From Bacteroidota bacterium (GTDB lineage: Bacteria; Bacteroidota; Bacteroidia; Flavobacteriales_D; Sanyastnellaceae), in NCBI GenBank assembly GCA_027622975.1, contig JAQBVN010000018.1:1-44324 (forward strand): a DNA stretch of 44,324 bases, written 5' to 3'. The notes beneath the pieces are model-generated. The model had not been told where the DNA came from, ran no database searches, and saw nothing but the letters and a program-made list of their open reading frames with translations. The first letter of the stretch is position 1. Every line of letters starts with the position of its first letter. Below are positions 1 through 9,124 of this stretch, piece after piece. A program made the translations under genes and the position numbers.

Positions 1-90
1 CGTTGCGTCCGGGATGCCGAGTGAGCGCAGCGAGCGAGTGTTAAATTCTTAAATCTTGGCCTTGCGCAGCGAGGCTCGAGGGGAAGAGCC

Positions 91-125
91 AAAAAAATCC
101 CGGCCGGGCAGGTCGGGATTTTTTT
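91..125. terminator. Bidirectional rho-independent terminator after the J-domain gene
   Basis: A perfect 12-bp inverted repeat (AAAAAAATCCCG at 91-102, CGGGATTTTTTT at 114-125) encloses an 11-base loop. It has a run of A on one side and of T on the other, so it can stop transcription in either direction. It lies 18 bases past the stop of the minus-strand J-domain gene and probably ends the htpG operon. A smaller hairpin (GGCTC at 73-77, GAGCC at 86-90) sits beside it. In bases 1-72 I see no gene, only a 10-bp direct repeat GCGCAGCGAG at 25-34 and 64-73. Confidence 0.85.
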
Positions 126-142
126 CGCAACGGAAGGACGGG

Positions 143-916
143 TCACTTGAAGCCCCGCAGCTTTTTGAGGCTCTCGTAGGCGTCTTGGACCTCGAGGAAG
201 CGCGCCTCGGCCTGCTTGGCATAGGCTTCGCCCATGTCCCGCACCTTGTCGGGGTGAAACTTCAACGCGAGGCGTCGGTAGGCTTTTTTGATGTCCGTGT
301 CGCTGGCGTCTCGCGCGACTTCGAGCACTGTGTAGGGGTCGGGCTTGTCGCTGTGGAACGGCGCCTCGATGGAGGCGCGGTCCTTGGCGCTGATGCCCAA
401 GGCGGCGGCCATGCGGCGGATGAGCTCGACTTCCCTCGGATCGACGTTGCCGTCGGCTTGGGCGATGCCGTAGAGGTACTGAAGAAGAAGGAGTCGCTTG
501 GCGTGGGGCATGTGGGCCCGAATCTGCATGCAGACGCCGCGCACGTCCACCGGGTTTTTCAGCGCCTCACGGAGGGCGAGGGTCAGCTGCTCGGCTTGGG
601 CTTGCCCAAAGTTGGTGCGGAAGAACTGCTTGACGTAGTCGAGCTCCGACTTCAGCACGCGCTCGTCGGCCTGCATGACGGCCGCGCTCAAGACGACCAT
701 GCTCAGGGCAAAGTCGCCGGCGCGGGTGGGGCCTGCCGTCGACCGGCCGCCCCGGCCGCCCCGGCCGCCTCGACCGTGATGCCCGCCGCCGGCGCCGCCA
801 TCCATGGCGAGGCTGTCGTCCGAGAACATCTTTCCGAGCCAGTAGCCCAAGACGCCGCCGATCGGACCTCCCAGGGCCCAACCGACGGCGCCTCCAATCC
901 ACTTGGTGTACGACAT
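143..916 (-). CDS. TerB-domain / J-domain co-chaperone (DjlA-like)
   Basis: 257 residues. The N-terminus (about 1-31) is glycine-rich and hydrophobic and could sit in the membrane. Residues about 40-67 form a Gly/His/Arg-rich linker with [10 protein letters not shown]. Residues about 68-180 resemble a TerB/DjlA helical domain, and the C-terminus is a J domain (starting [12 protein letters not shown]) with the diagnostic HPD in FHPDK. J domains stimulate the Hsp70 (DnaK) ATPase; this layout matches DjlA-type proteins. The ATG overlaps the htpG stop as TGATG, so translation is probably coupled to the Hsp90 gene. Likely role: feeding clients between DnaK and HtpG near the membrane (inference). 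The terminator at 91-125 follows. The family assignment is firm; the client and exact function are unknown. Confidence 0.85.
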   Translation of the reverse strand: MSYTKWIGGAVGWALGGPIGGVLGYWLGKMFSDDSLAMDGGAGGGHHGRGGRGGRGGRSTAGPTRAGDFALSMVVLSAAVMQADERVLKSELDYVKQFFRTNFGQAQAEQLTLALREALKNPVDVRGVCMQIRAHMPHAKRLLLLQYLYGIAQADGNVDPREVELIRRMAAALGISAKDRASIEAPFHSDKPDPYTVLEVARDASDTDIKKAYRRLALKFHPDKVRDMGEAYAKQAEARFLEVQDAYESLKKLRGFK

Positions 917-2823
917 CAGGCCTGTTCCAGTTGGGCGAAGCCTTCGGCGATGAACGCCGTCAGCTCTTCGCCTTCGAGCAGGCCTTGCGACAGGCGCGCG
1001 AGGTTGGCGGCACGCTTGGCCATGCTGGCACGTTTCGCCTCGTCAGCCTCATTGAGCAGGGCAGAGGCGAGGGGGTGGTTGGCGTTGACGGTGACGTCGT
1101 AGCTGTCGGGCATGTCGCCAAACATCTGAAAGCCTCCGCCGCCCACGGCCTGCTGCTCCTTCATGCGGCGCATGAACTCCGACTGGGTGATGACCAGCGG
1201 CGCCGCGGTGGGCGACATGGGCGCGAACTTGACCTTGTACGACTCTCCCGGGAACGCGCCTTCGAGGACGGGCTTGAGGGTTTCCTCCTGCTTTTCGTCG
1301 AGGGCCGAGCTGAGCTCTTCGTCCTTTTCAATGAGCTTGTCGGCGATGTCGGCGTCGACGCGCTTGAATTGCAGGTCGGTGTGGGTTTGCTCGAGCTTGC
1401 CCACGACGTGGGCGGCGAGCGGACCGTCCATCACGAGCACCGTGTAGCCACGGTCCGTGGCTTCTTTCACGTAGCTGTGCTGGAGGCTCGCGTTGGGCGT
1501 GTAGGGCAGGATGACCTTGCCGTGCTTGTCTTTTTGGGTTTCGCCAACAACCGCCATCAACTCCTCATGCGTGTGACACTTGCCGGTCGTGTCCTTGTAG
1601 AGGAAGAACTTCTGGGCGCGCTCGGCGAACTTCTCGTCGGTGAGCATGCCGTACTCCACGAAGACGCGCAGGTCGTCCCACTGCGCCTCAAACGCCTCGC
1701 GGTCCTTCTTGAACATCTGCGCGAGCTTGTCGCTGACCTTCTTGCTGATGTGGCCAGAGATTTTCTTGACGTTGGCGTCCTCTTGGAGGTAAGAGCGGCT
1801 CACGTTCAAGGGGATGTCTGGCGAGTCGATCACGCCGTGAAGCAGCGTCAAGAAGTCGGGGACGATGTTCTCCACGTTGTCCGTGATGAACACCTGGTTG
1901 GAGTAGAGGTGGATGCGGTTCTTCTGCAAGTCCATCTGCTTCTTCAACTTGGGGAAGTAGAGGATGCCCGTCAGGTTGAAGGGGAAGTCCACGTTGAGGT
2001 GGATGTGGAACAGCGGGTCCTCAAAGTTCATGGGGTAGAGGTCCCGGTAGAATTCCTTGTAGTCTTCGTCGCTGAGGTCCGCGGGCTTTTTGGTCCACGC
2101 AGGCTCCGTCTTGTTCACCACAAACGGCACGTCCACGCTGACCTTCTTCACCTTGCCGTCTTCGTCAGTTGCGCCTTCGGGGTCGTCGACGTACTCCGAC
2201 TTGGTGCCTTGGACGATCTCCACCGGCATGAACTTGCAGTACGTGTTCAGGATCTCGCGGATGCGGCCCTGTTCGAGGTATTCCTTCGCGTCGTCGGAGA
2301 TGTGAAGGACGATGTCGGTGCCGGCCGTGTCCTTGCTGACGTCTTCGAGGGAGAAGTTGGGCGAACCGTCGCAGCTCCACTTCACCGCTTGGCTGCCTTC
2401 GCGCTGGCTGAGCGTGGCGATGTCCACCTGCTTGGCCACCATGAAGGCCGAGTAGAACCCCAGCCCAAAGTGACCAATGATGGCCTGCTTCGCGTCGGCG
2501 TCCTTGTACTTCTCCAGGAACTCGGTGGCACCGGAGAACGCGATTTGGTTGATGTACTTTTCGATTTCCTCGGCGGTCATGCCAATGCCCGCGTCGCGAA
2601 CGGTCAGCGTGCCGGCCTTCTCGTCAAGGACGACCTCGACCTGCGGCGTGTCGGTGATTTCGGCGATCTCGCCGAGCTGGGCGAGCATGGTGCGCTTTTG
2701 GGTGGCGTCCACCGCGTTGGAGACGAGTTCGCGCAAGAAGATTTCCTGGTCGCTGTAGAGGAATTTCTTGATGATCGGAAAGATGTTGTCGGTCGTGACG
2801 TTGATCGTGCCTTGTTGTGCCAT
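916..2823 (-). CDS. htpG: Molecular chaperone HtpG (bacterial Hsp90)
   Basis: 635 residues, close to the usual family length of about 620-640. The N-terminal GHKL ATPase domain is intact: ELVSNAVDA (E32, N36, D39), DAGIGMT starting at D77, and a [14 protein letters not shown] lid/glycine segment. Middle and C-terminal dimerisation domains follow. HtpG is a cytosolic ATP-dependent dimer that remodels late folding intermediates together with DnaK. The start ATG is followed by a canonical Hsp90 beginning ([16 protein letters not shown] is near the N-terminus). It is first in a two-gene unit with the J-domain protein. Synonymous codon choice here is strongly C/G-ending compared with genes further right, as expected for a highly expressed gene. 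The upstream 154 bases hold a hairpin-plus-T-run and a palindrome (separate entries); no CIRCE element is seen. Confidence 0.98.
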   Translation of the reverse strand: MAQQGTINVTTDNIFPIIKKFLYSDQEIFLRELVSNAVDATQKRTMLAQLGEIAEITDTPQVEVVLDEKAGTLTVRDAGIGMTAEEIEKYINQIAFSGATEFLEKYKDADAKQAIIGHFGLGFYSAFMVAKQVDIATLSQREGSQAVKWSCDGSPNFSLEDVSKDTAGTDIVLHISDDAKEYLEQGRIREILNTYCKFMPVEIVQGTKSEYVDDPEGATDEDGKVKKVSVDVPFVVNKTEPAWTKKPADLSDEDYKEFYRDLYPMNFEDPLFHIHLNVDFPFNLTGILYFPKLKKQMDLQKNRIHLYSNQVFITDNVENIVPDFLTLLHGVIDSPDIPLNVSRSYLQEDANVKKISGHISKKVSDKLAQMFKKDREAFEAQWDDLRVFVEYGMLTDEKFAERAQKFFLYKDTTGKCHTHEELMAVVGETQKDKHGKVILPYTPNASLQHSYVKEATDRGYTVLVMDGPLAAHVVGKLEQTHTDLQFKRVDADIADKLIEKDEELSSALDEKQEETLKPVLEGAFPGESYKVKFAPMSPTAAPLVITQSEFMRRMKEQQAVGGGGFQMFGDMPDSYDVTVNANHPLASALLNEADEAKRASMAKRAANLARLSQGLLEGEELTAFIAEGFAQLEQA

Positions 2824-2852
2824 GGCGTGGTCTGGTTTTTTTCAGTCAAATC

Positions 2853-2883
2853 AAAAAGGACGCCCCGCAACCGCGAGACGTCC
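2853..2883 (-). terminator. Hairpin with T-run in the htpG leader (terminator or attenuator)
   Basis: Read on the minus strand, GGACGTCTCGC (2883-2873) pairs with GCGGGGCGTCC (2868-2858, two G-T pairs) around a 4-base loop, followed by TTTTT at 2857-2853. This has the form of a rho-independent terminator for the upstream T9SS gene, but it ends only 29 bases before the htpG ATG. Either the htpG promoter overlaps it (TTGATTTG at 2854-2847 is a one-mismatch -7 candidate) or htpG is read through it. Confidence 0.6.
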
Positions 2884-2962
2884 CTCTCTTGTCAATTCCC
2901 GTGCCACCTCCCCGTTGCAGGGGTCAGGCTGTCATTCGCGTCAGGTTCTCGCCCCGTCGCGG

Positions 2963-2990
2963 TGACATCGTGTCAGTTCATCGTGTCACA
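2963..2990. promoter_or_regulatory. Operator-like palindrome plus direct repeat upstream of htpG
   Basis: TGACA-TCG-TGTCA (2963-2975) is a perfect palindrome with a 3-base centre. The 10-mer CATCGTGTCA it contains is repeated at 2979-2988, 13 bases on. The second copy overlaps the last codons and the stop of the T9SS-sorted protein gene. The arrangement resembles a dimer-binding site with an additional half-site. The sequence does not match CIRCE or another heat-shock operator I know, so the call rests on symmetry only. Confidence 0.3.
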
Positions 2991-3973
2991 TGAACCCGAA
3001 GCGGGGCTCTGCCTGCCGATTGGATGACATACATGCCTGGCGCCAAATGTGAAATGTTCAAGGTGTTGATTCCCGGCATGAGGATATCCTGTGCAACCGT
3101 TCGCCCATTGGCATCAATCCATGAAATGGACGAAGTCGTCGAGAGGGAAGAGGTCACATGGAGCACGTCGCTTGCAGGGTTGGGAAAGGCTTCCAAGACA
3201 AGAAGGTTGTCATCAGCAGAGGCCACCCAGCTGGTTTCGACCGGGGTGAAGACATAGCCAGTCCCTTCAGAAGGCCACGTGTTTCCCCATCCGAGGCTGG
3301 AGCCATAGTACCATGCCATCACGCTGGTGAATTCTTGAAACACAGGGTTGTCAGCTTCCCCTTCTGCCATCAGAAGCTCTCCCTCGTAAGTGTTGGGGTC
3401 AAAGTTTCCAATGATTCCAGCACCGTTGATGAAGCCGTCCGACACCAACGCAGGATCCGTGATGTTGCTAGGACCGTAGTGGAAAGTGATGGTCCCACTT
3501 TCGTGAAGCCAGACTTGATAGGTCGCTCGTTGTGTAGCAGTTGAAATCGAGTCTCCGTAGACCTCGCTGTAAAAACCCACGTTGTGGTATTCGATCTTGA
3601 ACACCCGGTCAGGGGCGGTTCCTTCCACGGTGTGGCGAATCTCACTTGCGTCTTGACCTGTGGAATCGGCGGGAGCAACATCGCAGATGTCAGACAAGAC
3701 AGGTGCAAGAAGGTGGGAGTTGTTGCCCATGCCCAAGATCATTTCGCCAAGGTTTCCCGTCATCAGCAACTCACAGGTGTCGCCCCAAATCACCATGTCG
3801 AAGGGAATGGGCAGCATCTCTTCGGGGTCGTCCCAACCCAAATACAATTCCAGGGTGGAGTATTCTTCCAGTGGTGCATACCCTTGGTTGATGATTTCCG
3901 TGGAATAGGGCGCTTGGGCTAAGGAAAGCACACTAGCCAAGCCAAAAGAACATGAGAAAATGAGTCGTTTCAT
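2978..3973 (-). CDS. Secreted protein with type IX secretion sorting tail
   Basis: 331 residues from the ATG at 3973, chosen because it starts a clean signal peptide (MKRLIFSCSFGLASVLSLAQA); the frame is open further upstream but that part overlaps the LOG gene. The body (about 22-255) is not recognised; it is rich in acidic and aromatic residues and contains a CELL and a CDV cysteine, which might pair. The last ~76 residues are a typical T9SS type A domain: EAFPNPASDVLHV, an internal SWIDANGRTV strand and LAPGMYVIQ. The protein is therefore expected to cross the outer membrane by T9SS, lose its tail and be released or anchored on the surface. A -7-like element lies 4 bases ahead of the ATG. 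Function unknown. Confidence 0.85.
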   Translation of the reverse strand: MKRLIFSCSFGLASVLSLAQAPYSTEIINQGYAPLEEYSTLELYLGWDDPEEMLPIPFDMVIWGDTCELLMTGNLGEMILGMGNNSHLLAPVLSDICDVAPADSTGQDASEIRHTVEGTAPDRVFKIEYHNVGFYSEVYGDSISTATQRATYQVWLHESGTITFHYGPSNITDPALVSDGFINGAGIIGNFDPNTYEGELLMAEGEADNPVFQEFTSVMAWYYGSSLGWGNTWPSEGTGYVFTPVETSWVASADDNLLVLEAFPNPASDVLHVTSSLSTTSSISWIDANGRTVAQDILMPGINTLNISHLAPGMYVIQSAGRAPLRVHVTR

Positions 3974-3977
3974 GCAG

Positions 3978-3985
3978 GGAAGATA
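3978..3985 (-). promoter_or_regulatory. Candidate -7 promoter element, T9SS cargo gene
   Basis: TATCTTCC on the minus strand, two mismatches from the Bacteroidota -7 consensus TAnnTTTG, with the ATG after a 4-base spacer. A TTG lies about 20 bases upstream as a possible -33 element. Supported mainly by the same placement at several other genes of this window. Confidence 0.4.
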
Positions 3986-4052
3986 TTCATCGACCCAGAC
4001 AAATCCAATTTTCAATCCCGCCAACCTAGGCTGCAAGCCTTCGGCTGAAAGG

Positions 4053-4739
4053 TTAAAAGTTGGGCTTGAGTCCCTTGTTTTTGTGGAAAGCCTCGATGGC
4101 ATGAATGACCTCATCAGGAGAGTCAGCCATCCTGAACAGGTTGTAGTCGTCCGGGCTGATGGTTTGGTACCTCGTTTCCATGATGTCCTTGAACCAATCC
4201 AACAGTCCCGACCAAAACGTGGAATCGTACAAGATGATTGGTTGCTTGTCAATCTTGAAGGTTTGCATCAAGGTCAAGGCCTCAAACAGCTCGTCCATGG
4301 TACCAAACCCTCCAGGCATCACCACAAAGGCCTGGCTGTACTTCACGAACATCACTTTCCGCACGAAGAAGTAGTCGAAGTTGATGCAGGTGTCGGCGTC
4401 GATGTAATCGTTGTGCTTTTGTTCGAAGGGAAGTTCGATGTTCAGCCCGACTGAAACACCATGTCTGTCTTGCGCACCTCGGTTGCCCGCCTCCATGACA
4501 CCAGGTCCGCCGCCTGTGATCACGCCGTAGCCCGCATCCACCAGGCGCTGGGCGACTTCTCGTGCGGAAGCATAGGTCGGGGTGTCTGGTCCTGTTCTGG
4601 CTGAGCCATAGATGCTTACGCATGGCCCGACCCGTTGAAGGGCTTCGTAGCCCTCCACAAATTCACTCATGATTTTGAAGATGGACCAGCTGTCGTTGCT
4701 CTTGATCTCACTCCAGGAAAGTTGCGGTTGTTTGCTCAT
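4053..4739 (-). CDS. LOG-family protein (nucleoside 5'-monophosphate phosphoribohydrolase type)
   Basis: 228 residues. The Rossmann-like fold is marked by GGGPGVMEAGNRGA (about residues 75-90) and the family's catalytic motif PGGFGTMDE, where the glutamate and the preceding arginine region make the active site in known LOG proteins. Family members cleave the N-glycosidic bond of nucleoside monophosphates such as AMP or cytokinin nucleotides; many were annotated historically as lysine decarboxylases. In a non-plant-associated bacterium the physiological substrate is uncertain, with nucleotide salvage or stress roles possible. It starts 34 bases after uvrA stops, so it may be co-transcribed, but TATCTTGG at 4753-4746 is a possible own -7 element. 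The motif evidence is strong, the substrate is not. Confidence 0.9.
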   Translation of the reverse strand: MSKQPQLSWSEIKSNDSWSIFKIMSEFVEGYEALQRVGPCVSIYGSARTGPDTPTYASAREVAQRLVDAGYGVITGGGPGVMEAGNRGAQDRHGVSVGLNIELPFEQKHNDYIDADTCINFDYFFVRKVMFVKYSQAFVVMPGGFGTMDELFEALTLMQTFKIDKQPIILYDSTFWSGLLDWFKDIMETRYQTISPDDYNLFRMADSPDEVIHAIEAFHKNKGLKPNF

Positions 4740-4745
4740 TTCCTT

Positions 4746-4753
4746 CCAAGATA
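4746..4753 (-). promoter_or_regulatory. Candidate -7 promoter element, LOG gene
   Basis: TATCTTGG on the minus strand, one mismatch from TAnnTTTG, 6 bases before the ATG and in the short uvrA-LOG gap. The region just upstream is AT-rich (TATAAAATTG), unlike its surroundings. Confidence 0.4.
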
Positions 4754-4773
4754 ATCAATTTTATACAAGAACA

Positions 4774-7617
4774 TTACCTGAGCAACGGACGAAGGTGGTT
4801 TCCTGTGTGACTTAGCGGTTCCCTGGCCACTTCTTCAGGGGTGCCCTGTGCCACAATGTTTCCGCCTTCACGTCCACCTTCAGGTCCAATGTCCACAAGG
4901 TGGTCGCAAACCTTCAGCACATCGAGTTGGTGCTCAATCACCAATACGGTGTTGCCCAGGTCTACCAAGCGCTGAAGCACGGCGATCAGCATGTCTACAT
5001 CTTGAAAATGCAGTCCCGTGGTGGGCTCATCGAGGATGTAGAGGGTGCTTCCCGTTTGGGCGCGGGAAAGTTCCGAAGCCAGTTTCACGCGTTGAGCTTC
5101 CCCACCGCTCAAGGTTGTGCTCTGTTGTCCCAACGAGATGTAGCCCAAACCAACATCCCTCAGAGTGCCCGTGATGTTGTGAATTTTGGGCAGCGCCTCA
5201 AAGAATTGATGGGCATCATCCACGGTCATGTCCAACACATCGGCGATGCTTTTTCCCTTGTACCGAACCTCAAGTGTTTCTCGGTTAAATCGCTTGCCGT
5301 GGCAAGTTTCGCATGGCACGTGGACATCGGGCAAGAAGTTCATTTCCACCGTTCGAACCCCAGCCCCTTTGCATGCTTCACATCGCCCTCCTGCGACGTT
5401 GAAAGAGAAACGCCCTTTCTGATATCCCCGAATTTTGGCTTCGGGAAGAAGCGCAAATTGATTGCGGATGAGGTCCATCAACCCAGTGTAAGTGGCAGGG
5501 TTGGATCGAGGCGTTCTGCCAAGGGGGCTTTGGTCAATGGCGATGCACTTGTCGATGTGCTGGAGACCTCGGATTCCTTTGTGAGGCAGGGGAACCCTGA
5601 TGTCTTCGTGAAGGTGGTTGAGCAAGGCAGGGAGGAGGGTGTGATTGACCAAGGTGCTTTTCCCACTGCCACTCACTCCGCTGATGCCGATGAGGCAGCC
5701 AAGTGGCAAGCTGAGGGTCACTTTGTTCAGGTTGTGACCGCATGCCTCTGACAGGACTAGTTTTTTGCGGTTGCCTTTACGACGCTTGGTTGGGACGTCG
5801 ATTTTTCTTGTGCCTCGCAGGAATTGCGCGGTGACCGAGTTGGTGGCCAAATGGGCATCAGGTGGACCTTGTGCCACGATTTGCCCCCCGTGAATGCCAG
5901 CACCTGGTCCGATGTCCACGAGATGATCAGCTGCGAGCATCATGTCTTCATCGTGTTCGACCACAAGCACGGAATTGCCAGCATCCCTCAGTGCACACAG
6001 GCTGTCGATCAATCGACGGTTGTCCCGTTGGTGCAGTCCAATGGAGGGCTCGTCGAGAATGTAAAGGACTTCAGTCAGTCGACTTCCCAACTGGGTGGCA
6101 AGGCGGATGCGTTGCGCCTCCCCACCGCTGATGCTACGCGTTGGGCGGTCCAAGCTGAGATAGCCCAAACCCACATCCAAAAGGAATACCAATCGCGCCC
6201 GTACTTCCTTCAGGGGTGCGGCAGCAATGGTCCGTTGTCGCTCGTTCATGTGGGTCTCGATCCCGTCAAGAAAGTCCCCCAACTCGCGCAAGTCCATGCG
6301 CCCGAGTTCTGCGATGTTTTTGCCTGCCAATGTGAAATGAAGACTCGTGGGCTTGAGTCGCGCCCCTTGACACGAAGGGCAACTGACCTTGTGCATGAAC
6401 TGCTGAGCCCACCGACGCAGCGGAATAGATTTGGCCTTTTCAGCAGCCCGTTCGATGCTGGCAACGAGGCCTTCAAAGGGGACACTGCCACCTCGAACAC
6501 CTGCCTTGTCGGTCAACGTCACCTGACCTTCCGTCCCATACAGGATTTCTCCCACCACAGATTCTGGTATGTCACCCACAGCCGTTGTCAGGGGCACACC
6601 ACGCGCCATCAACAGGGATTCAACAATGCGAGACGTGAGGTTGTCTTTGAGTTCTCCCAAAGGGGCAATGCCACCGCGTTTGATGCTCAGTGTGGAATCG
6701 GGAAACAAGGTGGCTGTGTCCACTTGCGCCACCTGTCCCAATCCGTTGCAGGTGGGGCAGGCCCCATAGGGACTGTTGAAGCTGAACAAGTTGGGTTCAG
6801 GGTCGGGGTAGGCCAAACCCGTGGTCGGACACATCAAATTCCGCGAAAAATGGATGGGTGTGTCTCCATCCAAGGGCATCACGGAGAGGGATCCCTTGCC
6901 CACCTGGAGCGCGGTATGCACAGACTTGTGGATTCTTGTTTCATCTTGGGTTCTCACGACAACGCGGTCCACGACCACTTCAATGTCATGAACCTTGTAG
7001 CGGTCCACCCGATGACCTGGGGTCAATTCCACGATCTCTCCATCGATGCGCGCTCGGACGTAGCCTTGCCGCATGATTTGCTCGAAGAGTTCGCGGTAAT
7101 GGCCCTTACGGCCGCGGACCAGTGGAGCCAAGACCAAGAGTTTGGCCCCCTCAAAACGGCGAAGAATGGACTCTGTGATTTGTGCGTCAGTGTATCTCAC
7201 CATCGGCTCGCCTGTCTCCAAAGAGAAGGCGTCGGCAGCCCGTGCATACAGTAAGCGAAGAAAATCGTGGAGTTCAGTGACTGTCCCCACAGTGGACCTC
7301 GGGTTTTTAGACACCGTTTTCTGCTCAATCGCCACCACTGGACTCAGGCCCGTGATGGATTCCACATCCGGACGCTTCAAACCGCCCAAAAACTGGCGAG
7401 CATAGGCACTCAACGTTTCCAGAAACCGTCGCTGCCCCTCGGCGTACAGGGTATCAAAGGCCAGACTCGATTTGCCACTTCCACTGACACCGGTGAAGAC
7501 CACCAATTTGTTCCTCGGCAGAACGAGGTCCACGGCCTTCAAGTTGTGCTCAGAGGCCTTGGTGACGACCAGCTGATCTTGTCTTTGGTCGGGTTCGGGG
7601 TGGCGAACGACGGTCAT
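4774..7617 (-). CDS. uvrA: Excinuclease ABC subunit A
   Basis: 947 residues, normal for UvrA. Two ABC ATPase modules are complete: Walker A GVSGSGKSSL at residues 43-52 and GVSGSGKSTL near 649, each with its SGGEAQR signature, and ILDEPSIGLH / ILDEPTTGLH Walker B regions. Zinc modules are visible as CPTCNGLG near 287, a CPSCQGARL element, and CEACKGAG with CETCHGKR near 744-770. UvrA dimers find bulky DNA lesions and load UvrB to start nucleotide excision repair in the cytosol. The gene lies 31 bases behind nhaC on the same strand with no promoter-like motif in the gap, so it is probably read from the yajC/nhaC transcript, an unusual setting for uvrA. uvrB and uvrC are not in the window. Confidence 0.98.
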   Translation of the reverse strand: MTVVRHPEPDQRQDQLVVTKASEHNLKAVDLVLPRNKLVVFTGVSGSGKSSLAFDTLYAEGQRRFLETLSAYARQFLGGLKRPDVESITGLSPVVAIEQKTVSKNPRSTVGTVTELHDFLRLLYARAADAFSLETGEPMVRYTDAQITESILRRFEGAKLLVLAPLVRGRKGHYRELFEQIMRQGYVRARIDGEIVELTPGHRVDRYKVHDIEVVVDRVVVRTQDETRIHKSVHTALQVGKGSLSVMPLDGDTPIHFSRNLMCPTTGLAYPDPEPNLFSFNSPYGACPTCNGLGQVAQVDTATLFPDSTLSIKRGGIAPLGELKDNLTSRIVESLLMARGVPLTTAVGDIPESVVGEILYGTEGQVTLTDKAGVRGGSVPFEGLVASIERAAEKAKSIPLRRWAQQFMHKVSCPSCQGARLKPTSLHFTLAGKNIAELGRMDLRELGDFLDGIETHMNERQRTIAAAPLKEVRARLVFLLDVGLGYLSLDRPTRSISGGEAQRIRLATQLGSRLTEVLYILDEPSIGLHQRDNRRLIDSLCALRDAGNSVLVVEHDEDMMLAADHLVDIGPGAGIHGGQIVAQGPPDAHLATNSVTAQFLRGTRKIDVPTKRRKGNRKKLVLSEACGHNLNKVTLSLPLGCLIGISGVSGSGKSTLVNHTLLPALLNHLHEDIRVPLPHKGIRGLQHIDKCIAIDQSPLGRTPRSNPATYTGLMDLIRNQFALLPEAKIRGYQKGRFSFNVAGGRCEACKGAGVRTVEMNFLPDVHVPCETCHGKRFNRETLEVRYKGKSIADVLDMTVDDAHQFFEALPKIHNITGTLRDVGLGYISLGQQSTTLSGGEAQRVKLASELSRAQTGSTLYILDEPTTGLHFQDVDMLIAVLQRLVDLGNTVLVIEHQLDVLKVCDHLVDIGPEGGREGGNIVAQGTPEEVAREPLSHTGNHLRPLLR

Positions 7618-7648
7618 GGAAACATCAACAACTCACTGGGCCGTCCGT

Positions 7649-9124
7649 TCAGTGCCCTGAGGAGGAAACTTCCTGCTGGTTGGGTCCAGAAGGCATGCGT
7701 CGAATTTTCCATCCCAATCCTGCCACAACCAAAGTCATCAAGGGCGACACCCAGTTGAATATGCAATACGGAGCATAGGCCCAGGTGGCCACGCCCAAAA
7801 TTCCGCTTTGGGCAACCCCACACGTGTTCCAAGGAATGAGAACCGAGGTTACCGTGCCAGCATCTTCGAGGGTTCTGCTCAAGTTTTCCGGTGCGAGACC
7901 CTGTTTTTGGTAGGCTTCCCCCAACATTTTTCCCGGCACCACAATGGCGATGTATTGATCGGATGCCAGCACGTTGAAGGCCAAACAAGCCCCCACGGTT
8001 CGTCCTACCAATCCGAGGGTGCTTTGAACGCCGGTCACCAATGCCGAAGTCAGCCTTTGCAACATTCCTGTGGCCTGGAGCACTGCCCCAAAAGTCATCG
8101 CACATACGATGAGCCACACGGTGTTCATCATGCCAGCCATGCCCCCGGAATCGAGCAAGGAATCGGCGAGGGGATGCCCTGTGGAAAGGGTCACCTCCAC
8201 GGCCATGGCTTTCATGGCGGCCACGTAAGCCGCTGCCGCATAACCCAAGTCTTCCCCCGCAACCTCCCGTACGATATGTGGTTGGAACAACCATGCGGTA
8301 AGCGCTCCAAGCAACACGCCGATGAAGAGGGCTGGGGCAGCGGGCATCCTTCGTGCAATCAATACAATCACAGCCACAGGTGCCACAAAGAGTCCCGCGT
8401 GGATGTGAAAGGCGCCTGTGACGGCCTCGGCAAACCCCGGTGCGAGTTCGGCAGTTCCCTCCGCCATGGCGCTCCCGCCCAGTCCCACTGCCAAGAACAC
8501 AGCCAAGGCCACCAACATGCTCGGTCCAGTGGTGTAGGCCATGTATCGAATGTGCGTGATGAGGTCGGTTCCAGCGACCGCTGGTGCCAGGTTGGTCGTG
8601 TCGCTAAGTGGAGACATTTTATCACCGAAATAGGCGCCTGAGATGATGGCACCAGCCACCCATCCTTCGGACAGACCCAACGCTTGTCCGATTCCCACCA
8701 AGGCGATTCCCACCGTGCCCACCGTACCCCATGAACTCCCTGTGGCCAGTGAAAGCACGGCGCATACAATGCATGCCGCAAACAAGAATATGCCTGGTTG
8801 AAGCACCATCAATCCGTAGTGAATGAAGGCTGGGATGATGCCAGCAATCAACCACGTCCCTGACAAAGCGCCAATCAGCAGCAAAATCAGCAGGGCTTCG
8901 GTGGCGGTACCAATGCTTTGGGCGATGGCATCCCGCAATTCAGACCACGTCGTGCCTCGGGACATGCCAAGGGCCCCCGCAAACAGGGCAGCGAGCAACA
9001 AGGCCATTTGGTTGGCGCCGTATGAACTGTCCTCGCCAAACCAAATCACGTCCAACGCCAACAAGGTCACCAACAAGGCGACCGGCGCCAAGGCCATCCA
9101 CAAGGGGAGCCGAGCGGGTGTCAT
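7649..9124 (-). CDS. nhaC: NhaC-family Na+/H+ antiporter
   Basis: 491 residues, almost entirely hydrophobic with about 11-12 membrane segments. Diagnostic stretches are LATGSSWGTVGTVGIA, AYFGDKMSPLSDTTNLAP and CGVAQSGILGVATW, all typical of the NhaC branch of the ion-transporter superfamily. The protein would sit in the inner membrane and expel Na+ in exchange for protons. The ATG overlaps the yajC stop by 4 bases (ATGA), implying coupled translation. Together with the Na+-translocating NADH:quinone reductase at the right end of the window this suggests an organism that manages a sodium gradient, as marine or brackish Bacteroidota do. Ion specificity (Na+ against Li+, or malate/lactate-coupled relatives) cannot be settled from sequence. 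Confidence 0.9.
   Translation of the reverse strand: MTPARLPLWMALAPVALLVTLLALDVIWFGEDSSYGANQMALLLAALFAGALGMSRGTTWSELRDAIAQSIGTATEALLILLLIGALSGTWLIAGIIPAFIHYGLMVLQPGIFLFAACIVCAVLSLATGSSWGTVGTVGIALVGIGQALGLSEGWVAGAIISGAYFGDKMSPLSDTTNLAPAVAGTDLITHIRYMAYTTGPSMLVALAVFLAVGLGGSAMAEGTAELAPGFAEAVTGAFHIHAGLFVAPVAVIVLIARRMPAAPALFIGVLLGALTAWLFQPHIVREVAGEDLGYAAAAYVAAMKAMAVEVTLSTGHPLADSLLDSGGMAGMMNTVWLIVCAMTFGAVLQATGMLQRLTSALVTGVQSTLGLVGRTVGACLAFNVLASDQYIAIVVPGKMLGEAYQKQGLAPENLSRTLEDAGTVTSVLIPWNTCGVAQSGILGVATWAYAPYCIFNWVSPLMTLVVAGLGWKIRRMPSGPNQQEVSSSGH

Noticed and set aside
2824-2977. CIRCE element before htpG
   Set aside because: No TTAGCACTC-N9-GAGTGCTAA match; only the unrelated TGACA palindrome is present.
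931-3027. A 698-codon open frame on the plus strand
   Set aside because: It is antisense to htpG, with Val/Leu/Arg/His-rich composition typical of shadow frames of GC-biased genes.
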